Shown one piece after another: positions 6,443 through 12,350 of a DNA stretch of 12,350 nucleotides. The stretch is taken from contig CAZLOB010000047.1 of NCBI GenBank assembly GCA_964561135.1, forward strand, positions 1 to 12,350, read 5' to 3'. Each line of letters begins with the position of its first letter. Position 1 is the first letter of the stretch. The notes beneath the pieces were generated by a model. That model did no database searches, was not told the origin of the DNA, and was given only the letters and a program-made list of their open reading frames with translations. Made by a program: the position numbers and the translations under genes. Origin of the DNA: JANXDG01 sp964561135. GTDB lineage: Bacteria > Elusimicrobiota > Endomicrobiia > DTEH01.

Positions 6443-7060
6443 ATGCAAGAAATAAATGAAATTCTTAAAAAAATTGAACAAAAAACTGAACAAAAAATTG
6501 AAGAATTAAAAAAAGAAATAAATCAAAAAAAACTTGAACTTGAACAAAAATTTAATACAATCATTGAACAAGAAAAAAGTTTAATAAAAGAAAATTATGA
6601 AAAAGAAAAAGAATTAATTAAAAAAAGAATTTATGCTAACAATCTTATCGAATATAATAAAAAGATCGAAGAAATAAAAAATAAACTCATAACTGAAATC
6701 ATTGAAAACTTGAAACAAAAAATTTTGGCTTTAAACAAAACTTTGCATTACACTTTTATAAAAAACATACTTTTAAACAACTTGTTTGTAAACGAACACA
6801 ATACAGTTTTTTTAGGAAAATTAAATAACCTTGAGGAAAAAGAAAAAAACAAACTTTTATCAGAAATAAATCAACAAATAGCAAAAGTCTATGCACAGAC
6901 AAAAATTGAATTTTCCAACCAAGAAGCTGATTTTGATTTCGGTGTTAAAATAATCTCAGGGAAAAAAAGTAAACAATTTTTGTTACAAACTTTTATTGAC
7001 TATATAAAACCTTTTGCTGAAGAAGAAATAAATAAGTTGATAAGTAAAGAAAATTTATGA
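6443..7060 (+). CDS. V-type ATPase subunit E (peripheral stalk)
   Basis: This 205-residue stator protein fits subunit E in size and layout. An N-terminal helix of about 100 residues (Glu/Lys/Gln/Asn-rich, coiled-coil-like) would pair with the G/H-like subunit. A mixed C-terminal domain (about 105-205) ends in FDFGVKIISGKKSKQFLLQT followed by FIDYIKPFAEEEINKLI, matching the family's GGVxL..G....NTF..RL block and terminal helix. It lies between the proteolipid and C subunit genes, the standard order. It starts five bases after the K stop, with only a weak AGGA upstream, and overlaps the next gene by ATGA. The long A-runs reflect its Lys/Glu/Asn content. Confidence 0.87.
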   Translation: MQEINEILKKIEQKTEQKIEELKKEINQKKLELEQKFNTIIEQEKSLIKENYEKEKELIKKRIYANNLIEYNKKIEEIKNKLITEIIENLKQKILALNKTLHYTFIKNILLNNLFVNEHNTVFLGKLNNLEEKEKNKLLSEINQQIAKVYAQTKIEFSNQEADFDFGVKIISGKKSKQFLLQTFIDYIKPFAEEEINKLISKENL

Positions 7061-7812
7061 ATTATACATTTCAAGTAGCATATCTTAATACAATACGGCC
7101 AAAAAAAGTTATACCAAAAAATTTATTACAAGAAATTGAAAACAACAAAAATATTGCTAATCTTGTTTCTGTTTTAAAAGAATTTAAATACACAAAAATT
7201 TTTTTGTTCTCCGTACCTGAAATTTCTATTTTAGATGCAACAAATTTTGAAAATGTGTTATTAACAGAATTATACGAAAGCTTAGATTTAATTTCTTCTT
7301 TACTTTTAAATAACCACAAATGGTTCATTGAATTTTTAAAGTTTTTTATTAATCCAACTGAGATTTATTCATCGAACTTTGTCTTGTTTTTTGAACACTA
7401 TAACAAACTTTTTCTTAAGATTAAGTCAAACCTTTGCAAAAAATTGTTCAACTTAATTACCGATTTCGAAAACATAAAACTTTTCATATCGTATGTCATT
7501 ACGCAAAGAACTCATCAAGAATTAATTTTTATTCCATTTGGCAGTATAGACGAAAAGAAATTAAAACAATTGTTCCCTTCAATAGAAAGTTTAAATAAAT
7601 TTCTTAATTTCTCTCTATATCCCAAAACAAAAGTATCTGAAAAACTACAAAAAGAAAGTATTAACTTTTATTTCAATCTTTATTTAGAAGAACTTATTTG
7701 GCAAAGCAGATTTTATTATTTCACAATAGAACCAATAGTTTTTTATTTTTTTGAAAAACTTATTGAAACACAAAGATTGAAAAAAGTTTATTATACAATA
7801 AAAACAGTGTGA
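7057..7812 (+). CDS. V-type ATPase subunit C (d/AC39 family), divergent and short
   Basis: Subunit C of this family is the cap that couples the central rotor to the proteolipid ring. At 251 residues this protein is clearly shorter than typical relatives (over 300), which consist of three similar helical bundles, so one bundle may be reduced. Support comes from the N-terminal pattern Y-x-VAYLNTIRPKKV with following LVSVLKEFKYTKI, the DFENIKLFISYVITQR block (family: D..N....LR), FGSIDEKKL and the C-terminal EPIVFYFFEKLIETQRLKKV, which matches the ending EP..AYL..KE.E...LR. Sequence divergence is high, so position between E and the end of the cluster also supports the call. It overlaps the amidase gene by GTGA. 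Confidence 0.75.
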   Translation: MNYTFQVAYLNTIRPKKVIPKNLLQEIENNKNIANLVSVLKEFKYTKIFLFSVPEISILDATNFENVLLTELYESLDLISSLLLNNHKWFIEFLKFFINPTEIYSSNFVLFFEHYNKLFLKIKSNLCKKLFNLITDFENIKLFISYVITQRTHQELIFIPFGSIDEKKLKQLFPSIESLNKFLNFSLYPKTKVSEKLQKESINFYFNLYLEELIWQSRFYYFTIEPIVFYFFEKLIETQRLKKVYYTIKTV

Positions 7813-10808
7813 AAGAAAACAAATTTATTTTTATATTAGTCTTTATATTTCCTCTTTTTATACATTCTCAAAATTTAAACCCTCCTTCCCAACAATTTAT
7901 TTCTGCTATTGTCGTACAACAAAAAGATTTACTATCATATGACAACAATATTAACAAAAAAATACAAAATCTTGTCAAAGAAATTTATGAAAAAAATTTT
8001 AACACAATAATTTTTGTCATAGAAAAAGAAAAATTTCTCGTACCCAAAAGTACATTTACAAAAGAATTACCCTGTTTGTCTATCTTATTACAAGAAACAA
8101 AAAAATATAATATCAAATTGTTTGTAATGATTAATACACTAAAAGCTACAGATTCAAAAAACAGTTCTTGGTTATGTAAAACAGAAGAAAATAATTTATA
8201 TACTCCTTATTTTTATAGTGCGGGAAATCCTGAAGTACACCAATATTTGATAGATTTTTTAAAAAACTTTTTATCCTTATACAAAATAAATGGAATAATT
8301 TTTAACAATATTTCTTATCCAGACAAGAATACCAGTTATGACGAAATATCATTATATAGATTTTATACACGAGGTAACCCACATCTCTTAGATTATTTTG
8401 ACTTCCAAAAAGAACAGCTTAATTTATTAATCTCACGATTATATTGCACAGTAAAAAGCATCAACAAAGATATCTTGGTTGGAATTTTAACAAAAAATGA
8501 GTACAAAAATCCTTCTGATTTATCAGGATGTTATTACGAAAATTTTCAAGATATAAAACTCTGGTATAAAAAAAACTGGGTCGATTTTATCATTGTAACA
8601 CTTAAAAGTTTTGATGATGTAAGAAATTTTAATTCAATAATACCAAAAAATAAAATTGTTATCTTACCAACTTTTAAAATAACTCAAACAAAACTAAACA
8701 ACTTAATACAAACAAATATTTTAGGATGTGTATTAACTTATCCAGACAAAAACACTTATTTTACTTCACTTCCATCTTTTCCAAAATTTGAATCTAATTA
8801 CAAGATCATATCAGGGAAAATAATAGATGATAATTCTTTTCCTTTAGAAGATGTCTGGTTAACTCTATTAGATAAAACTAACAAAGAAATTGGTTTTACT
8901 TTAACTACAAAAAATGGGGAGTTTTATTTTGTTTGCTTATCCACATCCAATGAATTCACTCTGAAAATTGATTATCCTTGGTGTGAAACAATCTTTTCAA
9001 GTTTTGTTGTTTTGAACACTTTGACTTCTTTGCCGGATATTATAATACCCAACAGTTCTACTGAAAGGAAGAAATTGTTTTTTTACATTCATCGACCAAA
9101 AAATCTACATAACTTACAAAAAGACACTATACACATCTTAGGAAGGACTTATCCAAAATATAATGTTTCTTTATATACAGAAGATTTTTCAACAAATACA
9201 AAAGTATACCCAACTGGCATGTTTGCTGTTGACAATTTAAAATTATCTTTAGGAGAAAATATTGTAGTCTTTACTATCTCTGAACCAACAAAAATTAATT
9301 TTACTCAACAACAAATAAAAATTGTTTACTCAACTAAAACTGTAATTACTAAAGAAGAAAAAGAATTTGAAGTTTTACAACCAAAAGAGGACTTGTTACT
9401 GTTTACAGCAGACACATTAGAATTGAAAGTTAAAAGTAAACTAGATAAAAAATTTTATGCAATATGTTTTGATAATAACGAAAAAATTTATCTTGACAAA
9501 ATTGACAATGACACTTATTACAAAAGATATTTAATCCCGCCAAATTTTTCATCTAAAAAAACACAATTAATTTTTTATTATGACGAAAAAATACCAAAAA
9601 AATTTTTCTGGCAAAAAACTAAAATAAAAACTTTCTCTTATCCTACAAATTATTACGTTGAAGTATGGAACTCAGCATACCCTTTGATTGCTGAAACTAC
9701 TTCTGAAAAAACACCCGTCAGTTACGGTTTGCATTATGTTCGTCTTGGTGGGCCATATATTTCAGAACTACCAAAAGGTACAAAATTACAAATTATTGGA
9801 AAACAAAAAGGTAAATATAAAGTAAAATTATCAGCTATGCTGTCAGGTTGGGTTAACCAAGAAGATGTCGTTTTAAAACCGAATGAATCAAAAGAACTTA
9901 ACAACTATTTCACTTCTATTTCTATAACTACAGAAACTAATGCAGATAAAATTGTTATCCCTTGGAAGGAACGAACACCTTTCTCTCTATCAACAAGTCT
10001 TGAGAATAACAGAATATATTTTGTTATAGATATTTTTAATACACATTTTGCCACAACTTGGGTTATAAATAATCTTACAACAAAAGTTTTGGATCATCCT
10101 AAGATTACACAAGTAGAAGATGGCCATTTAAGAATCTCTTTTCCTTTGAAACGAAAATATATTTGGGGATTTTGGTATGAAACAACAAAATCAAATCTTA
10201 TTGTTTATGTAAAACATCCACCAAAAATAAACAAAGAAAATGTTCTAAAAGGTATTACAATAGGTATAGAAGCAGGCCATGGTGGTGATGACAACACAGG
10301 AGCATTGGGTACCTCCGGAAGTAAAGAAAAAAACATAAATCTAACCTCTGCATTGATTTTAAAATCTGTATTAGAAGAAGCGGGAGCTAAAGTTGTGTTT
10401 TTAAGAAAAGGTGACACAAACCCAGATTTTTCAACAAGGCTTAAAACAGCTTATAATTCTAATGTTGACTTAATCATCTCATTACATGCAAATGCTGCTG
10501 ATACAGAAAATAATGGTTACCTAAAAAATTCTGGAGTTAGTATTTTTTATAAGTGGGACCACTGCCGAATACTTGCTGAATGTATATATAAAGAGTTAAA
10601 ATTGCTTTGGCCTACAAATGAAGGTTTAGTTGGTAACTTTAATTATGCTCCTATTAGACAAACTCATATTCCTGCTGTACTTATAGAACAAGGTTATGTA
10701 ACTAATCCATATGATGAATCACGACTTTTAGACAAAACATTCCTTAAAAAACAATCTTATAAAATTCTTACCGGAGTAAAAAATTTTTTATTAAAAGTTG
10801 CTGAATAA
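7809..10808 (+). CDS. Secreted multidomain N-acetylmuramoyl-L-alanine amidase with N-terminal GHL10 domain
   Basis: This 999-residue exported protein starts at GTG in a GTGA overlap with the C-subunit gene. A signal peptide (about 1-20, ending IHS) is followed by: a GHL10/COG1649 glycosidase-like domain (about 30-325; SAGNPEVHQYLIDFLKNF is typical); a carboxypeptidase-regulatory-like beta domain (about 333-405); beta-rich Ig-like sequence; an SH3-like domain (about 614-690, ending GWVNQEDV); an AMIN-like beta region (about 700-805); and a zinc Amidase_3 domain (about 816-995). The amidase should cut the bond between MurNAc and the stem peptide. Its zinc ligands His824 (EAGHGG), Glu840 (KEKN) and His893 (SLHAN) and catalytic Glu960 (IEQGYVTNP) are all present. 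In the GHL10 domain Asn161, Asn166 and Asn167 replace Asp residues that I expect in the family motif. It is the last gene of the operon. Confidence 0.9.
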   Translation: MKENKFIFILVFIFPLFIHSQNLNPPSQQFISAIVVQQKDLLSYDNNINKKIQNLVKEIYEKNFNTIIFVIEKEKFLVPKSTFTKELPCLSILLQETKKYNIKLFVMINTLKATDSKNSSWLCKTEENNLYTPYFYSAGNPEVHQYLIDFLKNFLSLYKINGIIFNNISYPDKNTSYDEISLYRFYTRGNPHLLDYFDFQKEQLNLLISRLYCTVKSINKDILVGILTKNEYKNPSDLSGCYYENFQDIKLWYKKNWVDFIIVTLKSFDDVRNFNSIIPKNKIVILPTFKITQTKLNNLIQTNILGCVLTYPDKNTYFTSLPSFPKFESNYKIISGKIIDDNSFPLEDVWLTLLDKTNKEIGFTLTTKNGEFYFVCLSTSNEFTLKIDYPWCETIFSSFVVLNTLTSLPDIIIPNSSTERKKLFFYIHRPKNLHNLQKDTIHILGRTYPKYNVSLYTEDFSTNTKVYPTGMFAVDNLKLSLGENIVVFTISEPTKINFTQQQIKIVYSTKTVITKEEKEFEVLQPKEDLLLFTADTLELKVKSKLDKKFYAICFDNNEKIYLDKIDNDTYYKRYLIPPNFSSKKTQLIFYYDEKIPKKFFWQKTKIKTFSYPTNYYVEVWNSAYPLIAETTSEKTPVSYGLHYVRLGGPYISELPKGTKLQIIGKQKGKYKVKLSAMLSGWVNQEDVVLKPNESKELNNYFTSISITTETNADKIVIPWKERTPFSLSTSLENNRIYFVIDIFNTHFATTWVINNLTTKVLDHPKITQVEDGHLRISFPLKRKYIWGFWYETTKSNLIVYVKHPPKINKENVLKGITIGIEAGHGGDDNTGALGTSGSKEKNINLTSALILKSVLEEAGAKVVFLRKGDTNPDFSTRLKTAYNSNVDLIISLHANAADTENNGYLKNSGVSIFYKWDHCRILAECIYKELKLLWPTNEGLVGNFNYAPIRQTHIPAVLIEQGYVTNPYDESRLLDKTFLKKQSYKILTGVKNFLLKVAE

Positions 10809-10812
10809 TTTT

Positions 10813-11049
10813 TTATCCTGTCAGTATTTGTTTAAGTTCGTCAACAGTGGGCACTTTACCAACAACTAAGACTTTACCATCAACAACAACTGCTGGTGTT
10901 ACAATAACTCCAAATTTAGCGAATTCTTTTGGGTCATATATATGCTCAATTGAAGCATTGAGCTTAAGTTCCTCAACAGCTTTTTTTACATTTTGTTCTG
11001 TAGTTATACATCTTTGACAACCAGATCCTATTATTATAATTCTTTTCAT
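10813..11049 (-). CDS. Small thioredoxin-like redox protein (thioredoxin_3 / redox-active disulfide type)
   Basis: The ATG at 11049 gives 78 residues, a normal size for this family. An upstream in-frame start would add 45 residues translated from the permease 3' end and is unlikely. The active site is Cys11-Gln-Arg-Cys14 (GSGCQRC) after the first beta strand, and Thr51-Pro52 is the cis-proline loop (IVTPAVVVDGKV). Family members are cytosolic dithiol-disulfide proteins, often encoded beside COG0701 permeases, as here. A Shine-Dalgarno sequence AAGGAGAG lies at 11061-11068. The gene follows the permease by 23 bp, so the two are probably co-transcribed. Its role may be to supply electrons to, or carry a metal or metalloid for, the permease, but that is inference. 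Its stop lies four bases from the convergent amidase stop. Confidence 0.88.
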   Translation of the reverse strand: MKRIIIIGSGCQRCITTEQNVKKAVEELKLNASIEHIYDPKEFAKFGVIVTPAVVVDGKVLVVGKVPTVDELKQILTG

Positions 11050-11060
11050 AAACTTTTTTA

Positions 11061-11068
11061 CTCTCCTT
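11061..11068 (-). promoter_or_regulatory. Shine-Dalgarno site of the thioredoxin-like gene
   Basis: The - strand reads AAGGAGAG, ending 11 bases before the ATG at 11049. It settles the choice of the 78-residue start over the longer reading frame that would run back into the permease gene. Confidence 0.7.
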
Positions 11069-11072
11069 AAAA

Positions 11073-12113
11073 TTAAAAAATAAAATTTCCAAAAAACCAT
11101 CCTACTATTGTTCCTAAAATAATTATTGTCAAAACATAACTGACTGCTTTTTTTACACCAAAAACTCTTGCTATTGCCAACCAATTTGGTAAACTCAAAC
11201 CCGGTCCTGTAAGAAGAAGTGCTATCGCAGGTCCTTTCCCCATACCAAGTTTAAGCAAAGTATCAACAAAAGGTGCTTCAGTCATTGTAGCAAAATAACT
11301 TATTGCACCTAACATTGTAGCAAAAAAAGATGCTTTTAAAGAATTTCCACCCAAAAATTTTTGTATCCATTCTTGAGGTAAAACTTTCCCTATTACTCCA
11401 ACAATAAACACTCCTAATAAAAGTAAAGGAAAAATAATTTTTACAAAAAACCATGTTTCTATAAGCCAACTGTTAATTTTTTCTTTTGAAATATTTTTTA
11501 AAGTATATCCGAATGTTATTATAGCAAAAAAAAGCCAAACCAAAACTTTATAAATATAATTTCCTTTTTGCATAATATAATTTGGTGCAAGTAAAGACAA
11601 CAAAACTAAAATTAACACTATAAGTTCTTTTTTCTCGATAAACTTAACTTCTTTGCTATATGCGAACTGTACTTTATCAACTTTTTCTTTACCAAAGATC
11701 AAACTCATAACATAACCTACAATAAAAGCCATAACTAATGCTGCAACTATCCTTGAAACAACAATTTTTAAACCTAAAATACTACCGGTATAAACCAACG
11801 CAAGAATGTTTGTAGCAGGAGCAACCCATAAAACTATAAACGCAACACCTACCCCTGCACCACTATAATATAACCCGCTTGCAACTGGTATCACAGTACA
11901 AGAACACGCTGCTAAAAAGAAACTAGAAATTGATGCAAGTGAAAAAGATTTTAGTTTTGAGACTTGTTCACCTAAATATAACAAAATTGCTTGTTTGTTG
12001 ATGAATGCAACCATACCACCTGCTAAAAAAAATGCTGGAACAAGACAAGTCAAAACATGTGTCGCAATATAATCTTTTAATGCTAAAAATCCTGCTGAAA
12101 TTATTTCCTTCAT
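11073..12113 (-). CDS. COG0701-type permease (ArsP/DUF318 family)
   Basis: This 346-residue inner-membrane protein has about eight to ten membrane segments in two halves split by a hydrophilic stretch (about 140-163). The hallmark of the family is the Cys70-Ser-Cys72-Thr sequence in FFLAACSCTVIPVASG. It is followed by LWVAPATNILAL, and in the second half by ATMTEAPFVD (276-283) and LLTGPGLSLPNWLA (300-313). Members include ArsP exporters of organoarsenicals and many uncharacterised predicted permeases. The paired cysteines suggest a thiophilic metal or metalloid substrate, but none can be named. The gene is followed by the thioredoxin-like gene and diverges from a PyrK-like gene. No clear ribosome site precedes the ATG, and no ArsR-type regulator is visible in the window. 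Confidence 0.88.
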   Translation of the reverse strand: MKEIISAGFLALKDYIATHVLTCLVPAFFLAGGMVAFINKQAILLYLGEQVSKLKSFSLASISSFFLAACSCTVIPVASGLYYSGAGVGVAFIVLWVAPATNILALVYTGSILGLKIVVSRIVAALVMAFIVGYVMSLIFGKEKVDKVQFAYSKEVKFIEKKELIVLILVLLSLLAPNYIMQKGNYIYKVLVWLFFAIITFGYTLKNISKEKINSWLIETWFFVKIIFPLLLLGVFIVGVIGKVLPQEWIQKFLGGNSLKASFFATMLGAISYFATMTEAPFVDTLLKLGMGKGPAIALLLTGPGLSLPNWLAIARVFGVKKAVSYVLTIIILGTIVGWFFGNFIF

Positions 12114-12128
12114 TGTTATATAAAATTT

Positions 12129-12157
12129 TTTTTACCATTTTTTATTTTTAATATCAA
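12129..12157 (-). promoter_or_regulatory. Possible promoter of the permease-thioredoxin pair
   Basis: On the - strand, TTGATA (12157-12152) and TAAAAA (12134-12129) are separated by 17 bp, with the permease ATG at 12113. The -10 box is a poor match, and such sequences are common in AT-rich DNA. The call rests mainly on the need for a promoter in this 85-bp divergent gap. Confidence 0.25.
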
Positions 12158-12160
12158 TTA

Positions 12161-12189
12161 TTGTAAAAACCAAAAATTTTATATATTAT
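12161..12189 (+). promoter_or_regulatory. Possible promoter of the PyrK-like gene
   Basis: TTGTAA (12161-12166) and TATTAT (12184-12189) are separated by 17 bp. The expected start of transcription is about 12196, only a few bases before the ATG at 12199, so the message would be almost leaderless. No Shine-Dalgarno sequence is present. The -35 box is back to back with the one proposed for the divergent permease gene, and the near-palindrome CAATTATTG (12155-12163) spans both. Confidence 0.3.
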
Positions 12190-12198
12190 TTTCAAGCA

Positions 12199-12350
12199 AT
12201 GAAACTGCATATAACAAAAGTTTTGTTAAACAAAAAAATTGCAAAAGATACTTTTTTACTTAAGTTCAAATATAATCAAAATCTTCTACCTACACAATTT
12301 GTGCTTATTGATACTTATCCAAAAAGGTTTCTTTTAAAACCGTTTAGTAT
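12199..12350 (+). CDS. PyrK-like flavoprotein (dihydroorotate dehydrogenase electron-transfer subunit family), N-terminal part
   Basis: Only the first 50 residues are inside the window and the reading frame is still open at its end. The pattern VLLNKKIAKDTFLLKFKY, then LPTQFVLID and RFLLKPFSI, is the start of a ferredoxin-reductase-type FAD-binding domain. PyrK and its relatives read ...N..IA..T.LL.L..... PGQFV.I... LLRRPFSI. The terminal [RK]PFS motif contacts FAD; Lys stands here where Arg is usual. PyrK passes electrons from dihydroorotate dehydrogenase B (PyrD) to NAD+ in pyrimidine synthesis. The related sulfide dehydrogenase/NfnA-type subunits start the same way and cannot be excluded. 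A pyrD or gltA-like gene just downstream would decide it. The gene diverges from the permease across 85 bp. Confidence 0.65.
   Translation, partial: MKLHITKVLLNKKIAKDTFLLKFKYNQNLLPTQFVLIDTYPKRFLLKPFS

Noticed and set aside
10795..10830. Possible terminator between the convergent amidase and thioredoxin-like genes
   Set aside because: The gap is four bases. Only a 4-bp CTGA/TCAG pairing with a long loop is present, too weak to call.
11050..11184. 45-residue N-terminal extension of the thioredoxin-like gene
   Set aside because: It is translated from the permease 3' end in another frame. The family starts at MKRIIIIGSGC, and a good Shine-Dalgarno sequence (11061-11068) serves the ATG at 11049.
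12120..12180. Homopolymer A/T runs here and elsewhere as phase-variable tracts
   Set aside because: Runs of seven to eight A or T are expected at this base composition, and none sits at a position where slippage would clearly switch a gene off.
1..12350. CRISPR array, tRNA/rRNA genes, insertion sequences or attachment sites
   Set aside because: No regularly spaced repeats, RNA-gene-like GC-rich segments, transposase-like proteins or terminal inverted repeats were seen. The longest non-coding gap is about 85 bp.

Overview
The window is very AT-rich (clearly under one third G+C) and almost entirely coding, with genes abutting or overlapping by a few bases. All three standard stop codons are used as stops. 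It is bacterial: there is an ECF sigma factor with a zinc-finger anti-sigma partner, a periplasmic peptidoglycan amidase, and a ribosome binding site perfectly complementary to the bacterial 16S rRNA tail. The rotary ATPase is the V/A type. That fits a low-GC, probably anaerobic, possibly uncultivated lineage, but I cannot name the phylum from sequence alone.

Left region (1-2192, + strand). This is one tightly packed run. It holds the 3' end of a beta-class DNA methyltransferase, a PD-(D/E)XK-like protein that is probably its restriction endonuclease partner, dihydropteroate synthase (folP), and a LysE-family exporter. Junctions are 0 nt, an ATGA overlap and 0 nt. A DUF4416 gene on the - strand converges on the exporter and overlaps it by 51 bp. 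A perfect 9-bp inverted repeat lies just beyond the exporter's stop codon.

Central region (2812-10808, + strand). An apparent eight-gene operon starts from one plausible sigma-A-type promoter with almost no leader. Its order is ECF sigma factor, zinc-finger anti-sigma factor, V-ATPase stalk (G/H-like), I (a), K (c, proteolipid), E and C (d) subunits, then a 999-residue secreted protein fusing a GHL10 glycosidase-like domain to an Amidase_3 peptidoglycan amidase. The proteolipid keeps all the side chains known to bind Na+ in the Enterococcus hirae enzyme, so the machine is probably Na+-coupled. The F, A, B and D subunit genes do not follow C as they usually do. The amidase gene takes that place.

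Right region (10813-12350). Two genes on the - strand encode a COG0701-type permease and a small thioredoxin-like protein with a CxxC motif, a pairing seen in metal/metalloid-related loci. Diverging from the permease is the start of a PyrK-like flavoprotein (electron-transfer subunit family), cut by the window end.

The most unusual aspect is the central operon. It places a sigma/anti-sigma switch, half of a Na+-type V-ATPase and a two-activity-type peptidoglycan enzyme in one transcription unit, and in that enzyme the GHL10 domain has Asn where Asp is expected.
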